A DNA stretch of 64,000 nucleotides from Takakia lepidozioides (lineage: Eukaryota > Streptophyta > Takakiopsida > Takakiales > Takakiaceae), in contig CM060731.1 in assembly GCA_030704615.1 (NCBI GenBank), forward strand, positions 39,120,001 through 39,184,000, read 5' to 3'. Below are positions 23,885-36,157 of this stretch, one piece after another. The notes under the pieces were generated by a model. It saw only the letters and a list, made by a program, of their open reading frames with translations. It did no database searches and was not told where the DNA came from. Both the position numbers and the translations under genes were made by a program. Numbering within the stretch: the first letter of the stretch is position 1; each line of letters opens with the position of its first letter.

Positions 23885-26001
23885 TCTTACCTCAATGCAG
23901 ATGCACCCTGGCTCCTTCCTGACTCCTCTTACATCCTCCATCATTTCTCTCACCTTTGCTTATGCCACCTGCAGCATGAATGTTTAATTGCAGCAGAAGG
24001 GCTGCAGTGTGCTTTTGATGACTGAAGAATGTATTTTGCCGCACGTTCTGCCACTTCCACATCACCATGAATTCGGCAGGCACCAAGTAAAGCCCTCCAC
24101 ACCTCAGGATCTGGTTTGATTGGCATCTTGTTAATGAAGTTCTCTGACTCATCCAATCGCCCTGCACGACCAAGAAGGTCCACCATGCAGCCAAAATGCT
24201 CCGCTGTAGGAGTGAGGCCATGATCTCGACTCATGGACTCGAAGTAGTGACAGGCTTCATCCACTAGGCCTACATGGCTACAAGCAGACAGTAGGGATAT
24301 AAAGGTGATACTGTCCAGCTTCAATTTTTTCTGTTGCATTTGTTCAAATAGTTGGAGGGCCTCCCTACCACACCGATGCTGAGCATAGCCTGCAATCATG
24401 ACATTGCATGAGACTACATTTCCATTAGCCATACTGTCAAACACTTGCCGCGCATCCTTCATACTGCCACATTTGGCATACATGTTAACAAGGGCAGTCT
24501 CCAGGATAATATCTGGTGCAATTCCACTTTTGGTGATATCTGCATGGATCCACTTGCCCTTTTCCAGGGCTCCCATGCTGGCACATGCATTGAGAACACA
24601 TGTGAATGTGACCCTGTCAGGTGTCATGGCTTCCTGTTGCATTTGCACATATACCTCAAAGGCCTCCCTACTACACCCATGCTCAGCATACCCTGCGATC
24701 ATCGCACTACATGAAACCACGTTGCGTTTAGCCATTTTGTCAAACGCTTGACGGGCATCCTTCATGCTCCCGCACTTGGCATACATGTCTACAAGGGTAT
24801 TCTCCAAATTTGTATATGAGGCAATTCCAGCCTTCATCATGTCAACATGGACCTCTTTGCCTTTTTCCAGATTTCCTAGATTGGCACATACATTAAGAGC
24901 AGAAATGAATGTGACCCTGTCAGGCATAACTCCTTCTTGTTGCATTTGCTCATAGATCTGAAAAGCCTCCCTGCTGCAACCATGCCGAGAAAATGCTGCT
25001 AGCATGGCATTCCATGAGACCACATCTCGTTCAATCATGTTGCTGAACACGTGATGGGCATCCTTTACAGTCCCACATTTGGCATACATGTCGACAAGAG
25101 TGTTCTCCAAATTAATATATGACCCAATTCCAGCTTTCATGATGTCAGCATGGACCTCCTTACCCTTTTCCAGAGCTCCTAAGCTGGCACATGCATTGAG
25201 AACACAAATGAATGTGACCCTGTTGGGTGTCACACCTTCCCGTTGCATCTGCTCATACAATTCCACAGCCTCCCTACCACATCCGTGCTGAGCATATCCC
25301 GCAATCAGTGCACTCCATGAGACCACATTCCGTTCAGCCATATTATTGAAAACTTGTCGTGCATCCTTCATGCTCCCACATTTGGCATACATGTCCACAA
25401 GGGTATTCTCCACATTTATATATAATCCAACTCCAGCTTTCATGATGTCAGCATGGACCTCTTTGCCCTTTTCCAGGGCTCTCACGCTGGCACAGGCATT
25501 GAGAACGCCAACGAAAGTGATGCTGTCAGGCATCACCCCTTCCTGGATCATTTGCTTATAGAGATTGAAAGCCTCCTTACCACAACCCTGCTTGGCATAA
25601 CCTGCTATGATTATATTCCATGTAACTATATCTCGTTCAGCCATTCTGTCGAACACTCTGCTTGCATCCACCAGGCTCCCACATTTCACATACATATTAA
25701 CAAGAGTGTTCAGTAGGAAGACATTTGACTTGAATCTACTTTCCATTATATGGGCATGCACCAGCTTTCCTTCAGCTAGGCCTTTCATTCTGATGCACTC
25801 CTGCAAGACACAAACATAAGTAGTGCAGTCTGCCTGAATGCTATGTTCGTTTAAAATGAACACGGCCTGTTTCAGTTGTCGTGCCTTACAAAGTGCCCTC
25901 ACATCCCTGCAAGCAACAGCACAGTTCTTGTTTCTTGCTCTTTCAAGAGCAGTGCTGACGGTGGAGGTTCCCCTGGCCCCAGCCTGATGTCCAACGAGCA
26001 A
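23885..26001 (-). pseudogene. PPR gene with lost DYW end (PPR2)
   Basis: An intronless open frame of 683 residues (26001-23950) holds five PLS triplets (repeated [43 protein letters not shown]) and the E1 region ([50 protein letters not shown]). After residue about 655 the frame shifts: the usual [16 protein letters not shown] is garbled, and only a stub of the next part (VRKEPGCICIEV type) survives near 23885-23950 in another frame. The DYW deaminase is absent. The repeats could still be translated as an E-type protein, but with no intact E2/DYW I treat it as a decaying copy. Its 5' flank matches that of the gene at 40227-42167. Confidence 0.85.
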
Positions 26002-27984
26002 ATGTGGCTGATATAACCCTGCCCTCCTGCATGACTCAAGACTCTTTCGTCACATAAATATGTCGAAGCTCCCAGGGTACTTGAAAGGAAGTTCCCTTCA
26101 CAAGGACAAGCTTCTTGCAATGAATGGGGAATCTACTTTCAGAATAATCTGCATCCAAATAACTCTTACCTGTTGCAGTCACAGCCTGGTGCTCCATGCT
26201 GTCCATTGACACGAGAACCATCACCAGATTGTGCTTGACCTTGTATCACAGCCACTAACTTTGCCTTCAACCAAGGTAGGTTTGACCGACGCTCAATCCA
26301 AAGCATTTCCTTTGAGCGCTTGCGCCTGAAGTCTGGTAAGCTTGGACTTTTCTGTGTCCCACAAGTGGAGGGCAGAGCAGCCATATGATTTCAACCACAG
26401 CCTCCAATAGACTGGACTACAACCACCAACAATCTAAACTTTGAAAATGACAGGGAATCACCTTGAAGAACCTACTTTCATGCCCTCTAACAAGAAAGAC
26501 CAACAGCAAAATATGGAGATATGGAGACTGAAAATAGCATCACTTTCTCAAACCTGTTGTCCCGCCACTGTGAAGGCTGTGAGTAAAACTCCTGCCAGAG
26601 ATGTTCTGTGGTCATTACTTGCCCTACATGCAAGAACTGCAAGAACATAAGAACTGTGCCAGCTTCTGCTTGCTCAGGCTCTATCGAGGAGGGCTACTGA
26701 AGCCTTGGATAACATTTTGCAAGTCAATGGCACGGTCTCTGTACTATACACACCACAAACATAGAAGCATACCAATTACAATGATATAGAAGGAGCTTGG
26801 GCTCACAAGGGCTGCCCTTCAAGCCAGGCTGATTGTAGTTGACACTCAAGCTCCTCCACAGCCCATGCTTGACCGGAGACTGTCCATCGATCATTATCTG
26901 CCACCTGACCAGAATATGCACATCTGTCTTGAAACTTCAGTGAAGCTCCAATCCTCACACCACAATTAGGACCATACTTAAATCTATCCACCATGCCACT
27001 CTGCTTGACCTTGCTTCCTAGTCGCTAGCTGAGTTCAACGGACTCAGTCTTATATTAAGGACCCCCTCTGTCTCTGACCTAATAAGTGTACTGAAACGCG
27101 AGCTCGCCTGGTGACGTTCGATTTTCTGTACAGCCCACCACCGTGCAGCTGAGCAGCGATAGATTCAACCACAGCATGGGTGCTGCATATGCTCTCCACA
27201 AAGAAACTAATGGTCAACCCAAACAAGAGCAAGTTGATGCACTTCATGCTCAAGACCAGGCTACAACCACCCATGTTGAACAAGTATATCTTCAACACAA
27301 CTTTTGAGCAAACAAACTTCAATGCTATTGTGGACTGAGACTGGGGTGATCCAAATACTAATAACCACTGCGGCAGGTGTCACAAACAAAGGACTAAATT
27401 GTCATATAATCAAGGTATGGTGCATGTTTCAAAATTTGACAGTCGAACGGTATACCAGAACAATGTCCCCTTCATCTTTAGTAGGAACCAAATTGATTGA
27501 CCTGTTTTTCCACCACTGCAAAAGATCTGCATAAGCTCTTGCAGATGCTTCTTTCTTGGCCTGCATGGAAACATCACTACAATATAGATCTTTACAAGCT
27601 CATTTCCTGTCTTATTGAAGAATGCTGGTGCAGGGTTTCCATAAATTCACGCTCCCCTCCTTCTCCTTCCCGAAGTCCTCTGACCTTTAAGTGATTAATC
27701 TTCCCTCTCTCACCATACTCAGTTTGTGAGCAGAAGTGGGCTCTCCCAAGCGTTAGTCGTGTCCAGGTCCAATTTTTTCCAACTTTCTCCTTGAGGTTTA
27801 TTCCGAGGAAGTCAAACGCAGACAACACACGTCCCCATCCTTCTGTCCTTTATCATCGTTCAGCTCAAACAACAAACCTGGACGCAACCACATGCGACCT
27901 CAAAGGATACCTGGAAGTTTCATGGTTCGACATCCGCAGGTTCAGTAGGTTATTAGAGCAGACACCGAGTCGCCGACAGCTTCA
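26002..27984. other. PPR2 upstream region and gene-free DNA
   Basis: 26200-26680 is recognisably similar to 42400-42850, upstream of the intact PPR at 40227-42167 (shared blocks CATCACCAGA.TGT.CTTGACCTT, CCTACTTTCA and TCAAACCTG.TGT). It is therefore likely the promoter/5' UTR of the family. 27610-27680 is an inverted scrap of a sequence also found at 32215-32290. No other gene is seen. Confidence 0.6.
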
Positions 27985-30900
27985 GGGGTAATTTTTCACA
28001 TTTTCACTTCCAATGGATACTCAGCTGATGCGCTTCACTTTTGCTTTCTGTCTGCTAGAAGTTGACGCAAAGTTTTTGAGCCTCAAAATCAGTACTTCGT
28101 GTCTACTGTGAAGATTGTACACGACCGCTGCAGAGAAAATCGAAATTCTGCTGACAACTTAGTAGTGGCGAGCACAGCCGATAATTAGGAAACAAAGACA
28201 AATTTTAGGTCGGGGTAAGATCTCTGTCTCTCTCTTACACACACAATACCCCCTCAATGACACATTGTATGGTCAACTGGAATATCCTCATACTGCTGAT
28301 CAGAGACGAGTTATACGCTGCAGCGTGACTCAGGATTACAACGTGTGCAGTGGCATGTAGTGGCATATTGTCTATATGTATTTCTAACTGGTGGAATCTC
28401 TGTGTCTGTGAGCACAGACATCGCTGCTTGGGGGGGGTTTCGGCTCGATTTGGAGTCGAAACAGTCATTTATCTCTCCGAAAAGAATGTGGGCTGCGCAT
28501 ATTCGCAACCGGCTTGGGGCCGTGCTCCCCTCTTTGCTGTTGCCATCGGTATGTGTATGATTATCGTTGTGGGTCTGCCTCGCTCTGAGGACTTGTTTCA
28601 TAGTTGAGGTGCGCAGTTGTGATAGAGTGCAGCGGACGAAGTTGATGAGAGTTGTGATGACATTGTGGGTGCGAAATTGAAGAGGTGAGTTATAATAAGA
28701 GTTCGGGGTGCCGTAGGCTGGGGTGCAAAGATGGCAGTGGAGTAGCAGCACAATTGATATTCGCGAATTTATGGGCAAAGGGCTAGCTGCAGTCAAGGAG
28801 CTCAACCGTGTTGTTGACGACACAGACCTCGATGACCACCGTCTTCAACCCTTGCTCAAGGTGGTTAGCATTTACATCCCTGCAGGCTACAGGAGATTCA
28901 CACGACTTTCCTTTCAAGTACTATTGTTAATTGCCATCTCCTTGGCTTGCAATTTTGCCTCCTGCCTCATTTCCTAATTTGATTTATGCGTCTCTTGCAT
29001 CTTGCATCTGTTCTCTCCGTCCCGGTCTTTCTAGTAATTCGCACTGTTCTGTCTCACTATTCCTGGAGCCTGCAACTCCTGGCTACATTTAATCTTTCTC
29101 CTTTTGGTTACAGCAGAGGCTTATATAATGGAATGAGATGTGAATGAACTCATGCACAATCACTTAGAGAGAAATTGGACAGATATTGTACAGACAGCAA
29201 AGGAGAACTTTGAGTTGGCGTTGGAAGTCCAAAGCAACAATACAGATGCCATGCTGTGGCTGGCTCGTCTTCACCTATATTACCAGATTCCTGGTGCATG
29301 TTGCTCCAGGTACTCTGTCTAACTTCCTCACTCAAGTTCAACTCCTGTTAACACTTTGAAATCCCATGGTGGATTGGGCTCTGTTACGAAGCCTGTTCAT
29401 TGGTTGGCTTGTGCACTGGTTCAGACAGCTCCATGGAGATTGGGATATTGATGAGTAGTGTTGGAGGTACAGTAACCCACAAAAGATCAGAGGTGCCCAC
29501 CAACAACCTTCAGGTGGCCAGGTCACTTGGTGGAAATCAGATACTAAAAAATCAGGTTGTGACTAAGGCACAGATGAGCAACATTTAATTCCTTAAAATT
29601 CACTGCGAGTGTCTGACAGAATACAAAGGTGCTGGTTGAGATGGGGTATGAAGGGTGTGATGGCATGACAGTGGAGCAGCATTACTGGAAACAGCTGCAG
29701 ATGCAGGCAATGCAGATGCTCAGTATGAGCTGGCATGTAGGATCCGAACAGAGGTGCTGCAGCTGCCCTGTTAGATCTGCTGTGTGTTGTATACGCCAGT
29801 CTTCTTGCATGTATTATGTAATGGCTAGCTCTATGTCATGTATCTACTTTTTTTGCACCTGATTGAAACATGCAATTGCTCCAAGTTTTCCAGATATCCT
29901 CTAGAAATCCCTTCACACAAACATCAATCTGCTGTGAGTGATTTGCCCAATAACTAGACCCCAAAAGGGCCTGGGCTTTTGGATCAGCCACAAGATTTTC
30001 AAAGTTGGTAAACAGAGGTACAGGGGTAAGGGAGAGAGTAGCAGTGTGAGGATGGCTGGGCTGATTTCAATATCTTTGTGCTTGTGATATAGGGTAAACT
30101 TTTGGGTTGTGATGATTTCATGGATGAGAGAGCTTTCAATTACCTGGAATCAGCAGCCTGTCAGGTGCGATTTTTCTCCCTCCATCTCTCTCTCTATGTG
30201 CCACACTGTTTGTGTGGCTGTGTAATGTCAACACCAGTATCATTGGATGTGTGTAAGCTATAGTCCATTCAGGCTGAGTACCATACAAGTTGGTGGATGG
30301 AACCGATGCCTGCCTCTTGGAACTTAGTATCCTGCAGGGACATATGGAATGCTATAGCCAACTGTCACCTTTTACTGGTCATTGAGTTTTCTCTCTCACC
30401 TCTTCGTGGCCCCCATACTGCTCTCCTTACCCGCTTTTCTACTCATCCCAACACAAAAAAGCTATTGTACTTTTCGCTTCTCTCTGCTTTAACATGTGTA
30501 TCTTTGTCAGTGCATCTCCGGACAATGGGGTTTTTATTTTATTTAATGGGGTTTGAGTTTCTCTATGTCAGTTACAGTGTAAGTGTCAACAGAAGATACA
30601 GCTTGTGCACATTACCGATCACCCATAATTAGTTTCTATGAGAAAGGAAAGGTGCTCCTATAGGCGGTGATCGGTTTTGTTTTATTCTGCGAAATCATGA
30701 GGGGGTGTATTGTGAGGTCAACAAAGGTTTACAAGCTTTGGAGTAGTCTAGCATTGCTATGATCCTATTGGTGACACGGGTGGCCACGTGTCACTTGTCG
30801 GTTGGTGATGGAATGATTGTTGCACAATGCAGAAACACCCCGGGGCCCTCTTCTTAGCAGGTGCCATGTACTTGGCTGGTAAACATGTTTCTCGAGATCC

Positions 30901-32865
30901 CAAGGCAGCTGCCTGGTGTTTTCGCAAGGCTGCTGAACAGGTGTGGTGCTACTCTCATTGCTTTGACCTGAAAAGTAGGAAGTTCTGCATAATTGTGAAA
31001 GCAAATGCAAGGTTGTCACTATGAAACCATCTGGATACAATGGATGGCCCTTGATACGATGGCTTTGTACTGCTGTGCTGAGTCTTCTTCATACTGTACA
31101 GAAATTCTAATATCCTGATTCTCCACAAGTATGCACTTTTATAGACTCGGATCCATGTATACCTCCCTCCACAAGAAAACATTAATGTTTGCACATGCAT
31201 GCCCTGTGTTTGGGTATGGGATGTGTGTGGAAGACCCAGTGATTGAGAGGGTTGTCTAACATCCTTTCATTGGCAGGGACACATCCCAGCAGCCACAGTG
31301 TATGGGGCACTCATGGCAAAAGGTACATGTGGGTTAAAAGCACCACTTAAAAGCCTTTAACATTGTCTATGTTTAAGCATCGGTTATGGGGGGAAGAGTG
31401 AGGATAGCTGTCAATAGCAGCAACACTTACTGTTGTCCGTGGGTCCAGCATGCTTCTGCAGCTTTCCTGCCAGCTAGCTCTCAACAAGCTTTTGTGGTAG
31501 CAATTTTCAGGAATCATGACTATCTGTGAGGTAGGGATATGACACAACTGGCCACATATCTGGTGGTGAATACTGGCACAGGTGCAAATTTGGATGAGGG
31601 AGATAGGACGGAAGGTGATCTAATGGAGATTTCAGACAAACCGCTAGAGAAGCACATTGCTGCGTCTGCTCGGACACATTTTGAGATGGCGGCGGAAGCA
31701 GGGGAGAATCTTGCTCTCGAATGGTTGACTAGGCTGCCCCCTGCTGCCCCCACAGATTCTTCTCCAAGATGATGTTATCTGTGACTCATTTCTGTGATCT
31801 GGGTCCTAACCCACTCTCTCTGCTGAAGACAGCAGGGTGCAAATGTGTTGCTTTTCACCTTGAAATTTTCTTGATGGGAAGGGGTGTGCATTTTGTCTGC
31901 AAGGAAAGTTATCAAGCGCTACCTGAACAAGACCAGCCACCCTGCTCTCCCTTACCACATACTGTATGATGTTAAAGGCATTTTGGTGACAAACCATCTT
32001 CCTATCGAGGTTCACCCATGCAGAATAGAACGAAAAAGAGACTAGGAAGAGTACTTGTGGGGACTTGCGGTTGCGGAAAGGTTCATGTAATTCCATTTCT
32101 TCTTATCATATCTTCCATCCTATAGTTGATCTTTGTTGGTGCTTTAGCACATGCCATAGTACAATTGGCTTTCAACCAAAATTCTCTCCAAAGTGACTCC
32201 AATAGTTTTAGTCTGAGCTTTTCGGGAGAGAGAAGGAGGGGAGCGGAACTGTGTGGAAACCCTAACACCAGCATTCTTCACTAAGACATGAAGAACCGCT
32301 ATGGTCAGATGCACTCTCTCATCCGAGGACCTTGAGAACCTTGAGAACCAGTGAGAACTTTCATGCCCTGTTGAGAAGGAAAAACAACCCACTGAGAGCG
32401 AGAGTACAATTTCAATTTCGTTTTTTTTCACAATGAAGAGCAAAGCAACTGCAGATGCAATCTAGCCTGCAGGACATCGAACCCTGTCGCATCCTAATTC
32501 AAAGATGGCCTTACCTTATCAAACCTGGTGTCAAACCTGGTGTTCCCCCACTGTGGAGAATCGCAGAAGCACTCTTGCCAAAGCAGTGCTCCCTCTCCTG
32601 GTGGCTGGGGAGGCGTCGTAAACATCACTCGCTAGGGTCTCGAACGATGTATTGCAAGCTGGATGCCCATTTCAGCTCCGCAGCCTGGCCCTTTTCATCT
32701 GCTGGTATATGATCTGAAACCTCCTTCCCATTTACTCCAAGGAAGACCTCAGGTATGCATACCGCAGGCGCGCTCATAAAGCCGGAGCATGCTGCCGTCC
32801 GAATTGCTATCTACCGAGAGAAGAGAAGTGGAGGGCAAATCTACAACTTGTAAGGATGACCAGGG
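27985..32865 (+). repeat. Segmental duplication, copy 1 (4.9 kb)
   Basis: This block is repeated directly downstream at 32866-43090. Anchors are TCACATTTTCACTT at about 27996 and 32876, the Sel1-gene exon at 30833-30940 versus 38454-38561, CTTGAAATTTTCTTGATGGGA at about 31859 and 39449, and CCCCCACTGTGGAGAAT at about 32546 and 42797. Copy 1 contains no PPR coding sequence. Confidence 0.88.
28771..31772 (+). pseudogene. Sel1-repeat protein gene, copy 1 (last exon damaged)
   Basis: Six exons join with consistent phase: 28771-28860 (MGKGLAAVKELNRVV...), 29194-29309, 29672-29753 (AADAGNADAQYELACRI), 30093-30164 (FMDERAFNYLESAACQ), 30833-30940 (GALFLAGAMYLAG...PKAAAWCFRKAAEQ) and 31277-31322 (GHIPAATVYGALMAKG). 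The repeats are Sel1-like (TPR subfamily) helical pairs used for protein binding; I do not recognise the orthologue. The last exon (about 31535-31772, TYLVVNTGTGANLDEGDRT) lacks about 90 bp present in copy 2. It also has an extra C in the run before CAGATTC near 31752, which shifts the end. The acceptor of the last exon is not resolved, so the gene may be broken rather than misread. Confidence 0.7.
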
Positions 32866-33618
32866 ATAATTTGTCACATTTTCACTTTCAACGGCTACTC
32901 GGCTGATGCGATTCACTTTTGTTTTCTGTCAGCTAGGAGTTGACACAAAGTTTTTGGGCCTCAAAATCATTACTTCCTGTGTACTGTGGAGATTGTATGC
33001 GACCGCTGCAGAGAAAATCGAACTTCTGCTGACAACCTGGTAGTGGCGAGCACATCCGATATTTAGGAGACAAAGACTCTCCTCTGAAATTATGTCGGGG
33101 TAAGCTCTCTTTTACACACATAATCCGCCCCTCAATGCCATATTGGAATATCCTCGTACTGCAATCAGAGACGAGTAATATGCTGCAGCGTGACTGCAGG
33201 ATTATACCGTGTGCAGTGGCAAAGGATCCTATATATACTTGTAACAGGCGGAATCTCTGTTACTGTGAGCACAGGCATCGCTACTTGGGGGAAGTTTCGG
33301 CTCGATTTGGAGTCGAAACAGTCATTTATCTCTACGAAAAGAATGTGGGCTGCGCATATTCGCAAAAGGCTTGGGGTGCTCCCCTCTTTGCTGTTGGTAT
33401 GTGTATGATAATCGTTGTTGGTCTGCCTCGCTCTGAGGACTTATGTCATAGTTTAGTTGAGCAGTTGTGATAGGGTGCAGCGTACAAAGTAGATGAGAGT
33501 TGTGATGACATTGTGGGTGCGAAATTGAAGAGGTGAGTTATAATAAGAGTGCGGGGTGCCGTAGGCTGGGGTGCAAAGACAGCATTGGAGTAGCAGCACA
33601 ATTGATATGTGCGAATTT

Positions 33619-33698
33619 ATGGGTAAAGGGCTAGCTGCAGTCAAGGAGCTCAACCGTATTGTTGACGACACAGACCTCGATGACCACCGTCTGCAACT
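33619..33698 (+). pseudogene. Sel1-repeat gene copy 2, exon 1 remnant
   Basis: MGKGLAAVKELNRIVDDTDL is nearly the same as exon 1 of copy 1. The match ends after HRLQ at 33698, where PPR-associated sequence begins. Exons 2-4 of copy 1 have no counterpart here. Confidence 0.8.
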
Positions 33699-33856
33699 GA
33701 TAATTTATGCTGTACATTGTGGGTTGCCGTTGTCAGCTACTTGCGGCTCCTGGTGTCGTGGCAAGGGTAGCTAACTTAGGCAGGGATGGAGTTTGTGTGC
33801 AGACAAATCTTGGAGGATCAGATTGCAAGCACAAGAGTACCAACGAGGCATCCTGG

Positions 33857-36079
33857 ATGGGCAGCTACAAGAAATCTGCATGGGTAGCAATAGGAGCTCA
33901 ATTGTTTGAATCAATCACGTCCTCTATAACGAATACTCTTGAAAGACGGCAAAAAGATGGCACTTCTTGGGATGTGAGCACGTTATGTAAAGCTGGACGA
34001 CTGAAAGAGGCTGTTCACGTTTTGAACCACGGAGGCGTTTTGGCCGATGCCAATACTTATGTCTGTCTCCTGCAGGAGTGCATCAGGATGGAAGGCCTAG
34101 CAGAGGGAAAGCAGGTGCATGCCCACATTATCGAAAGTGGATTCAAGCCAAGTATCTTTGTACTCAATACTCTTGTAAACATGTATTCCAAGTGTGGGAG
34201 CTTGGAGGATGCACGCCAGGTGTTTGACAAAATGCCTGACAGAGGTAAGGTTACATGGAACATAATGATAACAGGATATGCTAAGCATGGGTGTAGTATG
34301 GAGGCAATAAAAATCTACGAGGAAATGATATGTCAAGGGGTGATGCCCAACAGGGTCACATTCCTTTGTGTTCTCAAGGCTTGTGCCAACCTGGCAGCCA
34401 TGGAAAAGGGCAAGGAGGTCCATGCGAACCTCATCAAAGCAGGAATTCCTGCTGATGTTGTGCTGGATACTGCCCTTATTGCCATGTATGCCAAATGTGG
34501 GAGCATGAAGGATGCACGTCATGTGTTTGAGAATATGGCTGAACAAAATGTTGTGTCATGGAACGCAATGATCACAGGATATGCTCAGCATGGCTGTGCT
34601 AGGGAGGCCTGGGAGACCTATGAGCAAATGAAACATGGAGGGGTGATGCCCAACAGGGTCACATTCGTGTGCATTCTCCATGCCTGTGCCAGCCTCACAG
34701 CGCTAGAAAAGGGCAAAGAGGTCCATGCTGACATTATCCAAGCTGGCATCGAGGCAAATATGATCCTTGAGAGTAGCCTTGTCGACATGTACACCAAATG
34801 TGGGAACATAAAGGATGCACATCAAGTGTTCAACACTATGACGGAGCGAGATGTGGTCTCGTGGAGTGCTATGATCGCAGGATATGCTCAGCATGGCTAC
34901 GGTATGGAGGCTTTGCAGACCTATGAGCAGATGATGCAGGAAGGTGTGGTACCCAACCAGGTCACGTTTGTTGGCGTTCTCAAATCATGTGCCACCCTGG
35001 CAGCACTGGACAAGGGCAAAGAGGTCCATGCTGACATCATCAAAGCTGGAATTCAGCCAAATATCATTCTGAAGAGCGCCCTTGTTGACATGTATGCCAA
35101 GTGTGGCAACATAGAGGATGCACATCAATTGTTTGACGATATGGCTGAAAGAGATGTGGTCTCATGGAATGCGATGATTGCAGGATATGCTCAGCATGGG
35201 TGTGGTAGAGAGGCCCTGCAACTCTTTAGGCAAATGCAACAGGAACGTTTGAAGCCGGACGGCATCACTTTTGTATGTGTTCTCTCTGCATGTAGCCATG
35301 TGGGCCTAGTGGATGAAGGCTGTCATTACTTTAATTCCATGAGTCAAGATCATGACCTTACTCCTACAGTGGAGCATTTTGGCTGCATGGTGGACCTTCT
35401 TGGCCGTGCGGGACAAATGCAAGAGGCAGAGGACTTAATTAAGAAAATGCCAATGGAACCAGGTGTTGCTGTATGGGGAGCCTTGCTTGGTGCCTGCAGA
35501 ATTCATGGCAATGTGAAGGTGGCAGAATATGCGGCAAAATGCCTGCTTGAGTGTGATCCACATGACATTGCAACTTACGTGCTGCTAGCAAACATATATG
35601 CTGCAGCTGGCAGGTGGGACGACAGAGCAAAGTTGAGGAAAATGATGGAGGCCAAAGACATCAGAAAGGAAACAGGTTGCTGCTGCATTGAGGTGAACAA
35701 GTGGGTCCATGCATTTGTTGTAGATGACAAATTGCATCCACAAATTGACGAAATCCATGCTGAGCTACAGAGATTGTCTGGTCAGATGAAGGAGGCTGGG
35801 CATATGCCTGACACCCGCTTTGCATTGCATGATGTGGAGGAGGAGCACAAGGAATTCTCTCTTTACCACCACAGCGAGAGACTGGCCATTGCTTTTGGGC
35901 TCATAAGCACATCCCCTGGGATGCCTCTCCGTATCATCAAGAACCTTCGGGTGTGTGGTGACTGCCACACAGCTGCCAAGTTCATCTCCAAGATTGTGGG
36001 GCGCTCAATTGTTGTACGGGACGTGAATCGCTTTCACCATTTTCAAGATGGGGTTTGTTCTTGTGGGGATTACTGGTGA
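33857..36079 (+). CDS. DYW-class PPR protein, intact (PPR3)
   Basis: An intronless PLS-DYW protein expected to bind a specific organellar RNA and deaminate C to U. From ATG 33857 it is 740 residues. That start was chosen because GSYKKSAWV matches the leader of related genes; the frame is open up to 33707. After the leader come four PLS triplets ([57 protein letters not shown]), the E region ([38 protein letters not shown]) and a complete DYW domain. That domain has the HSE and CGDC zinc/catalytic residues and ends CSCGDYW, the C-to-U form. No clear transit peptide is visible. It sits in the gap where Sel1 exons 2-4 should be, with a truncated LINE about 80 bp downstream. It is likely functional, though transcription from this site is untested. 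Confidence 0.88.
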   Translation: MGSYKKSAWVAIGAQLFESITSSITNTLERRQKDGTSWDVSTLCKAGRLKEAVHVLNHGGVLADANTYVCLLQECIRMEGLAEGKQVHAHIIESGFKPSIFVLNTLVNMYSKCGSLEDARQVFDKMPDRGKVTWNIMITGYAKHGCSMEAIKIYEEMICQGVMPNRVTFLCVLKACANLAAMEKGKEVHANLIKAGIPADVVLDTALIAMYAKCGSMKDARHVFENMAEQNVVSWNAMITGYAQHGCAREAWETYEQMKHGGVMPNRVTFVCILHACASLTALEKGKEVHADIIQAGIEANMILESSLVDMYTKCGNIKDAHQVFNTMTERDVVSWSAMIAGYAQHGYGMEALQTYEQMMQEGVVPNQVTFVGVLKSCATLAALDKGKEVHADIIKAGIQPNIILKSALVDMYAKCGNIEDAHQLFDDMAERDVVSWNAMIAGYAQHGCGREALQLFRQMQQERLKPDGITFVCVLSACSHVGLVDEGCHYFNSMSQDHDLTPTVEHFGCMVDLLGRAGQMQEAEDLIKKMPMEPGVAVWGALLGACRIHGNVKVAEYAAKCLLECDPHDIATYVLLANIYAAAGRWDDRAKLRKMMEAKDIRKETGCCCIEVNKWVHAFVVDDKLHPQIDEIHAELQRLSGQMKEAGHMPDTRFALHDVEEEHKEFSLYHHSERLAIAFGLISTSPGMPLRIIKNLRVCGDCHTAAKFISKIVGRSIVVRDVNRFHHFQDGVCSCGDYW

Positions 36080-36157
36080 AACTAACCACATGCATGAAGG
36101 AAAGACGTTGCAGCCTGTCAGGTGCGATTTTTCTCCCTCCCTCTCTCTCTTTATGTG

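Noticed and set aside
28235-28823. Coding exons around 28.3-28.8 kb (and the equivalent at 33.2-33.6 kb)
   Set aside because: Similar frames in both duplication copies reflect the duplication, not selection; they differ by frame-breaking indels.
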